Positions 26,211 to 35,165 of a DNA stretch of 64,000 nucleotides are shown piece after piece (within the stretch, counting starts at the first letter, position 1; each line of letters starts with the position of its first letter). Source of the DNA: Pseudanabaena sp. FACHB-2040 (lineage in GTDB: Bacteria > Cyanobacteriota > Cyanobacteriia > Phormidesmidales > Phormidesmidaceae). The stretch covers positions 186,001 through 250,000 of the forward strand of contig NZ_JACJQO010000022.1 in the NCBI RefSeq assembly GCF_014696715.1. Reading direction: 5' to 3'. Both the position numbers and the translations under genes were made by a program. Below the pieces are notes generated by a model that was not told where the DNA came from, did not search any database, and saw only the letters and a program-made list of their open reading frames with translations.

Positions 26211-27077
26211 ATGGTGTCTTTTCAGCCACCACCGCCCTCTCCTCAAAAAAACCCTCGCCGCTTTAAAAAGCGACTAGCGATCCTGTTGTCGCTGCTGGGA
26301 GTTGGAGCGGCTCTAGCCTGGGAACTAATCTCGCAATCGTCCGTGTCCCGGCTGGACAGATCCATTGTGCCGGAGGGCGGTCGCTTCGGCAATCAGCCGG
26401 GGTCGGCGGCTCCCATTGCCGTGCCGCCACCTCGCATTCCGGTAACCGACTGGGCTGCCGCTAGAGAGCCCCTGCCAAGCCAGCCGCCCATTGTCTTTTC
26501 AGACGTGCCTCCAGATCATTGGGCCAGGGCTGTACTGGATGATCTCTCAAAGCGGGGCCTGCTGACGGGCTTTCCAGAGGGCACCTTCCAACCCGAGCGA
26601 CCGATGATTCGAGCGGAGCTATCGGCGCAGATCGCCCAACTATTTGCTCTGCCTGCCCAGCCCACAACCGTTCAGTTTGCCGATATCGAGCCTGGCTACT
26701 GGGCTGCAGCCAGCATTCGTCAGTCAGTGCAGATGGGGTTTTTCAAAGGGCTGCCCGAGGACAGGTTTGGGCCGGAGCAAAGCGTCTCTAAGGCAGAGGT
26801 GCTAGTTGCGATCGCAAATGGCCTCAGCCTCACCTCCACGGCCCACCCCGGCACCGTGCTGCAGCGCTACAGCGACCGCGACGATATCCCAGAGTGGGCC
26901 ATTCCTGGCCTAGTCGCTGCCACCCAAGCAGGTCTGGTGATCAACTATCCCAACGTTGCGCGATTAGAGCCCAACCGCGCCATTACCCGAGCCGAAGCCG
27001 CCGCTATTCTGCATCAGGCTCTAGTGTATTTAGGACAGATCAATGAGATACCTTCTCCGTACCGGGTAGTTCCTTAA
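26211..27077 (+). CDS. S-layer homology (SLH) domain protein with N-terminal anchor
   Basis: From ATG 26211 the protein has 288 residues: a basic start, one TM near 20-38 (LAILLSLLGVGAALAWELI), a linker, and three SLH-type units. These are visible as FSDVPPDHWARAVLDDLSKRG near 95, FADIEPGYWAAASIRQSVQMG near 160, and YSDRDDIPEWAIPGLVAATQAG near 220, each followed by an ARAE-like helix. SLH domains bind cell-wall polymers in the peptidoglycan layer. A TTG 36 bp upstream would add a less likely leader. The last 38 bp overlap the end of the convergent DedA gene. Confidence 0.88.
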   Translation: MVSFQPPPPSPQKNPRRFKKRLAILLSLLGVGAALAWELISQSSVSRLDRSIVPEGGRFGNQPGSAAPIAVPPPRIPVTDWAAAREPLPSQPPIVFSDVPPDHWARAVLDDLSKRGLLTGFPEGTFQPERPMIRAELSAQIAQLFALPAQPTTVQFADIEPGYWAAASIRQSVQMGFFKGLPEDRFGPEQSVSKAEVLVAIANGLSLTSTAHPGTVLQRYSDRDDIPEWAIPGLVAATQAGLVINYPNVARLEPNRAITRAEAAAILHQALVYLGQINEIPSPYRVVP

Positions 27078-27693
27078 CCAGAAGCTTTTGCTGGCGCTGC
27101 TCCCACCAATACGTCCCAACAAACCAGCCCACGAGCAAAACCAGGGCCAATACTGTAAATTGGGCCACCCAGCCCACCATTGTCGGCAGCGGAATCACCT
27201 GCCCCACAAAATAGGCCAGACTCACCATGACCGATGCCCACATCGTCGCGCCCAAAAGGTTACAGAGCAGAAACTTGGGATATGGCATTTGGGCGATGCC
27301 TGCCAGTGGCCCCGCAAAAATTCTCAGTAGCGCCACAAAGCGGCCCAAAACCACTGCCCGGGCTGCATTCTGGCTAAACTGATCCTTAACCGCCAGCAGC
27401 TGAGTTTCCTGAATCCGAAAAAACTTGCCCAGCCGTTGCAGCAGCGGCCAGCCGCCGTAAGCACCGATCCAGTAGCCTAAGTTATCGCCGACAACCGCAC
27501 CTGAAATCGCCGTGGCCCAAACCGGCCAAAACTTCAGCTCTCCGCTGCCCGCCAAGAAACCGCCTATCAACGTAATCGTTTCTCCCGGAATAGGAATTCC
27601 AGCGTTTTCTAACAAAATGCCAAAGAAGACAGCCCAGTAGCCGTACTCATGGGCCAAATCCTGGAGAACCTCCAGGGAGACAAAATCCAGCAT
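27040..27693 (-). CDS. DedA family membrane protein
   Basis: From ATG 27693 the protein has 217 residues with about five hydrophobic segments. Family motifs are ENAGIPIPGETITLIGGFLAG near 29-49, GAVVGDNLGYWIGAYGG near 64-80, the F.GRF..L.R arginines in VLGRFVALLRIFAGPLAGIAQMP near 115-137, and GATMWASVMVSLAYFVG near 147-163. DedA proteins act in membrane lipid homeostasis; some flip polyprenyl-phosphate or phosphatidylethanolamine, and they need the conserved acidic and Arg residues. It overlaps the 3' end of the SLH gene in convergent orientation. Confidence 0.92.
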   Translation of the reverse strand: MLDFVSLEVLQDLAHEYGYWAVFFGILLENAGIPIPGETITLIGGFLAGSGELKFWPVWATAISGAVVGDNLGYWIGAYGGWPLLQRLGKFFRIQETQLLAVKDQFSQNAARAVVLGRFVALLRIFAGPLAGIAQMPYPKFLLCNLLGATMWASVMVSLAYFVGQVIPLPTMVGWVAQFTVLALVLLVGWFVGTYWWEQRQQKLLVKELPGTEKVSH

Positions 27694-27830
27694 GCAGAAA
27701 TTCTGACCAGCAGCTAAAGTTCCTTTAACAATTATCTCAAATCCTAACAAGCTCTGCCCACTAGACAGAGCTTTCTAAATGGAATTCTGCAGCTAGTTCG
27801 CCCAACAGCCCCAAAAAGTCTTCACCACAA

Positions 27831-27863
27831 AAGAGGGCTTACCCCATCAGGATAAGCCCTCTT
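27831..27863 (-). terminator. Strong hairpin terminator downstream of the coiled-coil gene
   Basis: AAGAGGGCTTA (27831-27841) pairs fully with TAAGCCCTCTT (27853-27863). On the minus strand TTTTGTGG follows the stem. It sits just after the stop of the gene ending at 27885. Confidence 0.75.
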
Positions 27864-27884
27864 ACTCACTCAAAAATGCTGTCT

Positions 27885-28439
27885 TCAGCCGTTGCCAAAA
27901 GAGGGCAGAGAAATTCCGCCGAGTGATCCTTGGGCAAAGCTGGGCAAATCTAGATGCTGGCTGCGGCGAGTCCGAACCGCTAAGCGATAGCTGACGCTCT
28001 GCAGTTCAGCCTGCAGCTGACGGTTTTCCTGCTGGATCTGCGCTACCTTTTCTCGCACAGCCGTCATTCGCTCAGCAAACTTTTGCCGGTAAACATTAGG
28101 CAGTTCCTGCACCACCTGCTCCAGCATCCGGGAACGATCGGTCAATTCCTGCACCGTCTGCCGCAGCTGCACAACCTCTGTATCTCGGTCTTCTAACTGG
28201 GCCTGATAAAAGTCAACTTGCTTTTCAACACCCCGCAGCTGCTCCCGCAATGCCCGAACTTCTGCCTGATGGCGCTCGGAGACTTCCGGGCTGGGCATAA
28301 ATCCAGCATTGCCCTTCACCAGGCGAAACAGTTCCTGGGAAAGTTGCTGCACGAGCTGATCGCGCATTTCAAGTTCTGACTGCAACCGAGCAATCTCCAC
28401 CTGACTGTCGGAAACGGGCTGATAGGCAGATTGAGCCAC
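27885..28439 (-). CDS. Coiled-coil protein of unknown function
   Basis: The 184-residue protein begins at GTG 28439, with GGGAG 8 bases upstream. Residues 12-155 are an almost unbroken coiled coil rich in Glu, Gln, Arg and Leu, with a short break around GNAGFMPSPE (residues 43-52). The C-terminal 30 residues are glycine- and serine-rich (LPSFAQGSLGGISLPSF). No enzyme motif or membrane segment is present. Similar proteins are widespread in cyanobacteria without a known role. It lies 175 bp downstream of rpsF, but the rpsF terminator separates them, so it has its own promoter. Confidence 0.75.
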   Translation of the reverse strand: MAQSAYQPVSDSQVEIARLQSELEMRDQLVQQLSQELFRLVKGNAGFMPSPEVSERHQAEVRALREQLRGVEKQVDFYQAQLEDRDTEVVQLRQTVQELTDRSRMLEQVVQELPNVYRQKFAERMTAVREKVAQIQQENRQLQAELQSVSYRLAVRTRRSQHLDLPSFAQGSLGGISLPSFGNG

Positions 28440-28571
28440 AAGGCTACTCCCAAACTTTAATCACAACGACAACTACAAAACCGGTAGAAGCACCTTAAAT
28501 CCAAGGATTGCTGCTAATTTAGCACCTGATAGCAAAATTGGCACAAGATTTAGAGAACTTCTCAAAAAAAA

Positions 28572-28593
28572 GGAGGCAAATTCCTCTGCCTCC
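28572..28593 (-). terminator. Rho-independent terminator of rpsF
   Basis: On the minus strand GGAGGCA pairs with TGCCTCC (28587-28593 with 28572-28578), followed by eight T (28571-28564). Confidence 0.9.
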
Positions 28594-28613
28594 CTCCTAA
28601 TTGACTTTCAGCC

Positions 28614-28949
28614 CTAGTCTTCAGCGCCAACGCCAACTGCGACAGGCGCTTCTTCAACCGGCTCTTGCTTGACCGTCAGATAGCGCACAACTTCTTCACT
28701 CAACCGCATCGCCCGCTCCATTGGAGCTACCGCAGATCCTGGCCCCGTGTAGTTCATCTGAATATAGATCCCTTCCCGGTGCCGATCGATCTCGTAAGCC
28801 AAACGGCGTTTGCCCCGGTGCTGGGTTTCTAGAATGTCAGCCCCCTGTTCCCGCAAGATGGACTGATACTTGCCAATAGCCGCATCAACAGCCTCTTCGC
28901 CTAAATCAGGCCGAAGAATGTACATTGTTTCGTACACGTAATCTTTCAT
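28614..28949 (-). CDS. rpsF: 30S ribosomal protein S6
   Basis: The 111-residue protein carries the S6 pattern: [22 protein letters not shown] at the start, [24 protein letters not shown] near 44-67, and [14 protein letters not shown] near 84-97. S6 binds 16S rRNA with S18 on the 30S platform. GGAG lies 6 bases before ATG 28949. The C-terminal tail ([13 protein letters not shown]) is acidic, as in other cyanobacteria. It is monocistronic here: a strong terminator follows directly, and rpsR and ssb, its partners in many bacteria, are absent, which is common in cyanobacteria. Confidence 0.97.
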   Translation of the reverse strand: MKDYVYETMYILRPDLGEEAVDAAIGKYQSILREQGADILETQHRGKRRLAYEIDRHREGIYIQMNYTGPGSAVAPMERAMRLSEEVVRYLTVKQEPVEEAPVAVGVGAED

Positions 28950-29080
28950 GAAATCTCCTTGTGGACAAATGGCCTTTGCTGCTTTGCTTCCAGGGAGCCG
29001 GTTTCTAGCGAAACGATCTCCTTAAAAAGCGTTAGCGCAAAGACAAGGATCTACAATCATACCAAGATTTTGCAGGTATT

Positions 29081-29884
29081 ATGGCGCAACGGTACGTACG
29101 GGTACAGTCTCAGGCAGGGCAGCTTCACTACGGTCTTTTGCAGCCAGATCGCAGTGTGTTTATTCTAGATGCCCCTCCTTGGCTCCAGGGACAGGTTACC
29201 GAGGCCGTTTTGCCACCCGACGGCTACACACTGTTAGCCCCCTGTGCGCCTTCTAAAATAGTGGCAGTCGGTAAAAACTACGCCAAACACGCTGCCGAAA
29301 TGGGAACACCCCTGCCCCTTACCCCCCTGCTTTTTCTCAAACCCTCCACAACAGTGACTTCAGTAGGGGCTCCCATCTACTACCCATCTCAATCCCAGGA
29401 GATAGACTACGAAGGCGAGTTGGCCATCATTATTGGAGAACGCTGTGTTGACTGCACACCAGAGCAGGTACAGTCAAAAATCTGGGGATACACCATTGCT
29501 AACGACGTTACCGCCCGCGATTTGCAGCGCCAAGATGGTCAGTGGACTCGAGCTAAAAGCTTTGATTCTTTCTGTCCTCTAGGCCCTTGGATTGTGCGAG
29601 AACTCAGTCCTGGTGCCCGCATCCAAACCTTCCTCAACAACAGAACCGAGCCGGTTCAATCGGCCTCTCTAGACGAAATGGTGTTCAAGCCAGAGTTTTT
29701 GGTAGCCTACATCAGCCAGATTATGACCCTCTTACCGGGAGATGTAGTACTTACAGGCACGCCAGAGGGCGTTGGCCCTCTGGCGATTGGAGATCGAGTG
29801 CGGGTAGAGATTGAAGGCATTGGCACTCTGGAAAACGTTATTGCAACCCGTCATCCAGCAGTAGCCCCGATCGAAAAGAGTTAG
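29081..29884 (+). CDS. Fumarylacetoacetate hydrolase family protein
   Basis: The 267-residue protein has the FAH fold: IVAVGKNYAKHAAEMG near 60-75, LFLKPSTTVTSVGAPI near 83-98, the metal-binding IDYEGELAIIIGERC near 107-121 (the two Glu and the later Asp bind Mg), WGYTIANDVTARDLQ near 134-148, and LTGTPEGVGPLAIGD near 224-238. Members hydrolyse C-C bonds of acylpyruvates or decarboxylate oxaloacetate. The exact substrate is not fixed by sequence. It starts divergently from rpsF, and the roughly 130 bp between them must hold both promoters. Confidence 0.92.
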   Translation: MAQRYVRVQSQAGQLHYGLLQPDRSVFILDAPPWLQGQVTEAVLPPDGYTLLAPCAPSKIVAVGKNYAKHAAEMGTPLPLTPLLFLKPSTTVTSVGAPIYYPSQSQEIDYEGELAIIIGERCVDCTPEQVQSKIWGYTIANDVTARDLQRQDGQWTRAKSFDSFCPLGPWIVRELSPGARIQTFLNNRTEPVQSASLDEMVFKPEFLVAYISQIMTLLPGDVVLTGTPEGVGPLAIGDRVRVEIEGIGTLENVIATRHPAVAPIEKS

Positions 29885-29900
29885 CCTTGGCTGGCAAAAC

Positions 29901-30371
29901 CTAACGCACCTGCATATGGACCGCTTCTGAAATCGTGGGAATTTCAGCGTACTGCCCCCGTAGCGTTTGCACTACAGAGTAAAACACAGCTGCTAGCGTA
30001 CCCAGAAAAATCACATTCATCAGGGTCTCTAACAGCAGCCCCCCTTGCAGCGCCGGGCCGAGGATCTGAAGGATGACTCGACAAATGATTAGAACAATGT
30101 CAATCAGAATAGCCTGCATCGCATTGAAGCGAATGAAGTGATTGATATTGGAGTTGCGAACTACCAAAAGGAAAATCAGAAAGAAAATAATCAGTCCTAG
30201 AAAGCCATTGCTCAACGCTAGCAGCGGCAGCAGCGGGCTAAAGACGACTGCCAGCGGAGGAAACTGTCTGAACAGGTAGACCCCAAACAACAAGCTATCA
30301 ACGAGGGGCAGGAGATAGGGTAAAGACGCCCAAATCCGATCGGTGACCGCTGTTTCTCCACGCCAATTCAT
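29901..30371 (-). CDS. Tic20 family protein
   Basis: From ATG 30371 the protein has 156 residues with four hydrophobic segments: LPYLLPLVDSLLFGVYL, FLGLIIFFLIFLLVV, AILIDIVLIICRVILQIL and LLETLMNVIFLGTLAAVFY. Between them are RNSNINHFIRFNAMQA, with the conserved HF.RFN motif of the family. Tic20 forms part of the protein import channel in chloroplasts. Cyanobacterial homologues occur in the membrane, with unclear transport function. The start at ATG is preferred over an upstream TTG at 30392. It is convergent with the FAH gene. Confidence 0.88.
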   Translation of the reverse strand: MNWRGETAVTDRIWASLPYLLPLVDSLLFGVYLFRQFPPLAVVFSPLLPLLALSNGFLGLIIFFLIFLLVVRNSNINHFIRFNAMQAILIDIVLIICRVILQILGPALQGGLLLETLMNVIFLGTLAAVFYSVVQTLRGQYAEIPTISEAVHMQVR

Positions 30372-30638
30372 AGGGGTTCGCTCCACTGTCAATTAGGGAC
30401 ATCCTTCTCTACGGTATAGCAGGTCTTATAGACTTGTGCACCCACTCCCATAGGGGAATGACGGAAGATTACCGCTCTAGAAATTCTTAGCAAAGCCTGC
30501 TAGCAGAGTCTGCTGGTATAAACAGCAAAGCCTTTAGCATCTACTGCGTATACCTTCTAAGCACGTTACTCTGCCGGCTTAGCAACACCTGCTCAACCAG
30601 TAAAGTGGCTTCGAGGGACAAGCTTTGCCCCTCAGACC

Positions 30639-30836
30639 CTAGCTAATATTGGCCACCCGAAAGCCCATCTGACACTCGTACTGGGCAGGCTGCTCATCGC
30701 TCAAACGGTGCAGTAGACGACCACACCGCAACTCCCCATGATGCCATCGGGGCTGACCCTGCTGATTAGCCATTAGGCAGCCCTGGCAAACTGTCTGGGG
30801 AGCAACAAGCTGGTTATCCATCATTATCACCAACAT
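30639..30836 (-). CDS. Small cysteine-containing cyanobacterial protein
   Basis: The 65-residue protein has four cysteines: CQGC near residues 18-21, one in LRCG near 38, and one in YECQMG near 55. The CxxC plus two later Cys suggests a small zinc or iron-sulfur knuckle. I remember similar short cyanobacterial proteins with a YECQMGFR-like end, but no function. ATG 30836 is supported by GGAGG nine bases upstream; ATG at 30824 and 30821 are alternatives. It stands alone, with no gene in the 250 bp upstream. Confidence 0.7.
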   Translation of the reverse strand: MLVIMMDNQLVAPQTVCQGCLMANQQGQPRWHHGELRCGRLLHRLSDEQPAQYECQMGFRVANIS

Positions 30837-31017
30837 GAGGCAACACCTCCGTATCCCTGCATTTGTTTACAAATGCTGATGACCCTATTGTATTTCAAGC
30901 CCCTCTGTGAACTGTGCTTTTTCATACACAGCTTAACGAGGGGTTAAATACTGGGGATCGCAGAGAAGCTGCCTGCTTTTAGTGTCTAGACTTAGCTTTC
31001 CAAAAGGTCTTGGAAAA

Positions 31018-32448
31018 CTAGTCTTGAGCGGGAGAGGAATGCGGCCGACTAGATTTGCGCCGAGAAGGAGACGAAGGAGACGCCTTGCGAGGTTTGGGAG
31101 AACCGTGCCGAGGAGCAGGCCCCTCTTCGTAAGGGTCGCTCTCAGGCCGCTGCCAAACTGGAACAGTTTGGTCATAAGCCATCTGCAGCGCCGCCGCCGC
31201 AATGGTGTGCAGGTCGTACTCTTCACTGAGCTGCGACACAATCGGCAGGAAGGAAGCCAGCCGCTCGCTGGTAATAGCCTCCCGCACCTGGGTCTGCAGC
31301 TTTTCTAGATGGCGGGCAGCAATTTCAGCCCGAGTCGGAATCTGGACAAACACCAGTTCTTGACGCACGTGGCGCTCAATTTGGCGCAGCTTGACCTTTT
31401 CCAGTGGGTGAACGATGGAGATAGCAACCCCCTCTTTACCCGCCCGGCCCGTGCGACCAATGCGGTGGACATAGTTTTCCACCGAGTCGGGCAGTTCAAA
31501 GTTGATCACGTGGGTCAGATCGTCTACATGGAGGCCGCGAGCCGCAATGTCGGTTGCCACAACCCAACGTACCTGACGCTGGCGGAAGCGCATCAGCAGG
31601 CGCTCGCGCTGAGACTGGGTGAGGTCACCGTGGTACTCATCGACACTGTGGCCAGCCGCCTGCAGTTGGCGAGTGAGGTCGGCAGCCGTGCGACGGGTGC
31701 GAACAAAGATCAGGGCTGCTTCTGGATCTTCCATTTCTAGAATCGGCTGCAGCGCCCGTACTTTGCTCCAGCCGCGAGGCACGATGTAGGCGACCTGCTG
31801 GATCTGTTTGGGAGAGGACTTGGGTGATTTGATAGTAACGGTGACGGGCGATCGCAAAAACTTGGTCGCCAGTTCCCGAATTTCGGGGGCCATTGTGGCG
31901 GAGAAGAAGGCGGTTTGGCGCTCTGATGGAACCTTACTCAAGATTTTTTCAACATCTTGAATAAAGCCCATGTTGAGCATCTCGTCGGCTTCATCTAAGA
32001 CCAGCCAACCCAAGCTTTCTAGGGAGAGTGCTCCCCGGTTGAGGAGGTCTAAGATCCGCCCAGGGGTGCCCACTACAATTTGGGTGCCCTTGTGCAAGCG
32101 CTGGCACTGCCGCTCAATTGACTGCCCCCCGTAGACAGGCAGAACCTGCAGCCGCCGGTCTAGCCGGAACGAGCGAAACGCTTGAGCCACCTGCACGGCC
32201 AATTCCCGGGTTGGGGTCAAAATTAAGGCCTGCACCGCGCCCAGGTTGGGATCGACCTGCTCGATCAGAGGCAGGGAAAATGCGGCGGTTTTGCCGGTAC
32301 CAGTTTGAGCCTGGCCAATCACGTCACGGCCCGAAAGCAGGTGAGGAATTGCCTCTGCCTGAATCGGAGTGGGGGCATCAAACCCCAAGGCATTGAGATG
32401 GCTCACGCGTGCTTCGGATAGGCCCAAACTAGAAAAAGATAAGGTCAT
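31018..32448 (-). CDS. crhR: DEAD-box RNA helicase (CrhR-like)
   Basis: The 476-residue helicase has all DEAD-box motifs: FDAPTPIQ (Q motif), AQTGTGKTA (I) near 46-54, PTRELAVQ (Ia), VGTPGRILDL (Ib), VLDEADEML (II), FFSATM (III), IFVRTRR (IV), STDIAARGL-like ATDIAARGLHVDD (V) and HRIGRTGRAG (VI). A basic Ser/Arg-rich tail of about 60 residues follows. CrhR of Synechocystis rearranges RNA and is induced by cold and by a reduced electron transport chain. It lies 32 bp after rimO, the same rimO-crhR order known in Synechocystis, so the two are probably co-transcribed. Confidence 0.93.
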   Translation of the reverse strand: MTLSFSSLGLSEARVSHLNALGFDAPTPIQAEAIPHLLSGRDVIGQAQTGTGKTAAFSLPLIEQVDPNLGAVQALILTPTRELAVQVAQAFRSFRLDRRLQVLPVYGGQSIERQCQRLHKGTQIVVGTPGRILDLLNRGALSLESLGWLVLDEADEMLNMGFIQDVEKILSKVPSERQTAFFSATMAPEIRELATKFLRSPVTVTIKSPKSSPKQIQQVAYIVPRGWSKVRALQPILEMEDPEAALIFVRTRRTAADLTRQLQAAGHSVDEYHGDLTQSQRERLLMRFRQRQVRWVVATDIAARGLHVDDLTHVINFELPDSVENYVHRIGRTGRAGKEGVAISIVHPLEKVKLRQIERHVRQELVFVQIPTRAEIAARHLEKLQTQVREAITSERLASFLPIVSQLSEEYDLHTIAAAALQMAYDQTVPVWQRPESDPYEEGPAPRHGSPKPRKASPSSPSRRKSSRPHSSPAQD

Positions 32449-32480
32449 GAATGCTCCTCGGAACGATAGAAAATTCTGGA

Positions 32481-33806
32481 TTAAACTGCTGGGGTAGCGA
32501 TGCGGCCAAACAAATCGTAGGTATCTGCCGCTTCAACTTGAACCGGTACAAGCTGGCCCAAGGGGGCCTGTCCGGTGACGTAAACCAGCCCATCAACGTC
32601 GGGTGCAAAACGAGGTGAGCGCCCAATACACTCACCCGTCGCTGGGTTTTCCTGCTCAATTAACACTTTTACTACCTGGCCAATTTCAGCCTGGTTGCGC
32701 CGCAGCGAGATTGGCTGCTGGGTCAACATCAGGGTTTCTCGGCGTTCGTCCTTCACTGATTGGGGCAGCTGATCGGGCAAATCGTGAGCAGGGGTGCCTT
32801 CTTCAGAGGAAAAGGTAAACACGCCAACGTGGTCAAACTCGTGGCGCTGCACAAAGTCCACCAAATGCTCGAAATGGGCTTCGGTTTCACCCGGAAAGCC
32901 GACAATGAAGGTTGTTCTCAGCACTGCATCGGGCAGCGCTTCTTTGATGCGGCAGATAATGTCATCGTTGACTCTGCCCTGCCAGGGACGGTTCATCGCC
33001 CGCAGCATTTCTGGATGGGAGTGCTGCAGCGGCAAATCTAAATAGGGCAGCACATTAGGCGTTTCTTGAATGGCGCGAATGACCTCTGGCGTCAGCCCGG
33101 TTGGGTAGGCGTAGTGCATCCGGATCCAAGGGACGTTCACTTCACCCAGGGCGCGCAGCAACTCCGCTAACTGAGGCCGACCGTAGATATCAGCCCCATA
33201 GTTGGTAGTGATCTGGGAAATCAGGACGATTTCTTTAACTCCTTCTGCCGCCAGCTGATGGGCCTCGGCCACAATTGACTCAATCGGCCTAGAGCGCTGA
33301 TCCCCCCTGAGGTGAGGGATGATGCAGAAGGCACAGCGGTAGTTACAGCCTTCGGCAACTCGCACATAGGCAACGCCTTCGGTGGTTGTGCGGTAGCGGG
33401 GCACCGTTTCGTCAGCAATGTAGGTCGGCTGGGCTGAGATGGCTTTGACGCGCTCTCCGGCTTCAGCCCGTTCAATGACTTCCACAATCCGGTGATAGTC
33501 ACCTGTGCCCACTAGCGCCACTGCCTCGGGCAGCTCTGCTAGCAGCTCTCCTTGAAAATGCTGGGCTAAACAGCCAGTGATGACGATTTTTTTATCGGCT
33601 TCCGCCAGTTCTACCAGTGTGCGGACAGACTCTTCTCGGGCTGCTTCAATGAAGCTGCAAGTATTTACAACAACGTAATCTGCGACCTCTTCGTTACTAT
33701 CTACCTGATACCCGGCCTTTACCAAAAGGCCCAACATATGCTCAGTATCAACCCGGTTCTTCTCACAACCCAAGTGAGTGAACGCAACCGTTGGCTTCAG
33801 ACCCAT
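32481..33806 (-). CDS. rimO: Ribosomal protein S12 methylthiotransferase RimO
   Basis: The 441-residue enzyme has the MTTase N-terminal domain ([12 protein letters not shown] near 12-23, [13 protein letters not shown] near 49-61, ITGCLAQ near 76-82), the radical SAM motif [11 protein letters not shown] near 154-164, and a C-terminal TRAM domain. RimO adds a methylthio group to Asp89 of S12 and needs two [4Fe-4S] clusters. The first three Cys (in GCEK, NTCS and TGCL) bind the auxiliary cluster. The gene heads the rimO-crhR unit. Upstream, 33807-34213 would provide a leader of nearly 200 nt. Confidence 0.96.
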   Translation of the reverse strand: MGLKPTVAFTHLGCEKNRVDTEHMLGLLVKAGYQVDSNEEVADYVVVNTCSFIEAAREESVRTLVELAEADKKIVITGCLAQHFQGELLAELPEAVALVGTGDYHRIVEVIERAEAGERVKAISAQPTYIADETVPRYRTTTEGVAYVRVAEGCNYRCAFCIIPHLRGDQRSRPIESIVAEAHQLAAEGVKEIVLISQITTNYGADIYGRPQLAELLRALGEVNVPWIRMHYAYPTGLTPEVIRAIQETPNVLPYLDLPLQHSHPEMLRAMNRPWQGRVNDDIICRIKEALPDAVLRTTFIVGFPGETEAHFEHLVDFVQRHEFDHVGVFTFSSEEGTPAHDLPDQLPQSVKDERRETLMLTQQPISLRRNQAEIGQVVKVLIEQENPATGECIGRSPRFAPDVDGLVYVTGQAPLGQLVPVQVEAADTYDLFGRIATPAV

Positions 33807-34213
33807 AGCGATGACTAACGACTTTATAACTTACTGTTAGTAGTCTGATTCGCCAGTGCCGGGGAAAGGGAAGGAGAGAACGCAGCGAACGTGAGGGGTC
33901 TCAGCAGACGATACGGCTTCGGGAGATGACGCGCTCAGTTGGAATTTGCAGAGGCGTCAGTCGCAAAAAAATCCCGGTCTTTGACGAGAACAATGACACA
34001 GAATAAAAATATAACATATCTATACAACATTGCTGAATGTTAACCCTAGTTCCTGGAGCCCGAATTGGGTTTTACAGGCCCTAGCCCCCCTAAGCTCTAG
34101 CAGCCAGGTGACTTAAAGGGTGGGATTGATTGCTGGTAAGCTAGATTGGGATCGATGGATGAACATCCGCAGTCCTGCTTGAAGCAGTTTAGAGGGTCCG
34201 AGACGAGTCACCC
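33807..34213. other. Divergent promoter region of rimO-crhR and btpA
   Basis: No gene is visible. An AT-rich block at 34003-34040 (ATAAAAATATAACATATCTATACAACATT) contains two similar ATAACAT/ACAACAT units about 11 bp apart and is the best site for the rimO promoter. That would give a leader of about 190 nt. The two units are loosely like the HLR1 site of the response regulator RpaB, which I cannot confirm. Confidence 0.4.
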
Positions 34214-35080
34214 GTGGACTTAGTAGAGATTTTTCACACGCCCAATCCGGTGATCGGGGTTGTGCACTTGTTACCCCTGCCGACGTCTCCTCGCTGGCAA
34301 GGCAGCCTGCAGGCGGTCATTGACCGGGCTGAGCAGGAGGCGACCGCGCTGGCCTCAGGGGGCGTGCACGGCCTTATGGTCGAGAACTTTTTTGATGCTC
34401 CTTTTACTAAAGGGCAGGTTGATCCGGCGGTGGTCAGCGCTATGAGTCTGATTGTGCATCGCTTAAAACATTTGGTAACGCTACCGATTGGGGTGAACGT
34501 GCTGCGCAACGATGGGCGCAGTGCGATCGCAATTGCCACCAATGTTGGGGCCAGCTTTATTCGGGTCAATGTGCTGACTGGAGTCATGGCCACCGATCAG
34601 GGGCTGATCGAAGGCTGTGCCCACGAGCTACTGCGCTATCGGCGAGAGTTGGGCAGCACCGTCAAGATTTTGGCGGATGTGCTGGTGAAGCACGCCCGTC
34701 CCTTGGGATCACCCAACCTAACCACTGCTGTTCAGGAAACGCTGGAGCGGGGTCTGGCCGATGGCGTGATTCTGTCGGGTTGGGCTACGGGCAGCCCGCC
34801 TAGCCTAGAGGATCTGGAGCTAGCCCGGGCAGCAGCCAAGGATCGGCCTGTGTTTATTGGCAGCGGAGCCACCATAGACAATGTCGGGCAGCTGATGCGG
34901 GCAGCAGACGGGGTGATTGTGGCCAGTTCCTTAAAACGTCGTGGCCAGATCGAACAGCCGATTGACCCTAATCGGGTTAGCCAATTTGTCGAAGCCATGC
35001 AGGAAAGCCTAGCTCAGCCTGAGGAAATGCCCTCCATGCCCTCTATGATGATCTCCAAATCCCCCCGCCAGTTTCCTTAA
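34214..35080 (+). CDS. btpA: Photosystem I biogenesis protein BtpA
   Basis: The 288-residue protein belongs to the BtpA/SgcQ family: VIGVVHLLPLPTSPRW near 14-29, GGVHGLMVENFFDAPF near 49-64, PIGVNVLRNDGRSAIAIA near 93-110, and IGSGATIDNV near 215. The fold is a TIM barrel. In Synechocystis, BtpA is a thylakoid-associated protein that stabilises photosystem I reaction-centre proteins, especially in the cold. It starts at GTG 34214; no better ATG exists because homology begins within a few residues. It is divergent from rimO-crhR, another cold-linked unit. The C-terminal tail (about 270-288) is Met/Pro/Ser-rich and variable. Confidence 0.93.
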   Translation: MDLVEIFHTPNPVIGVVHLLPLPTSPRWQGSLQAVIDRAEQEATALASGGVHGLMVENFFDAPFTKGQVDPAVVSAMSLIVHRLKHLVTLPIGVNVLRNDGRSAIAIATNVGASFIRVNVLTGVMATDQGLIEGCAHELLRYRRELGSTVKILADVLVKHARPLGSPNLTTAVQETLERGLADGVILSGWATGSPPSLEDLELARAAAKDRPVFIGSGATIDNVGQLMRAADGVIVASSLKRRGQIEQPIDPNRVSQFVEAMQESLAQPEEMPSMPSMMISKSPRQFP

Positions 35081-35165
35081 AAGCCCAATCTAGAGCGTTT
35101 AAGATAGAACAGGATAGGCATCACTGTCCTGCTTGCTGTGGATTTAAGGGGTATTACGGGGCTCT

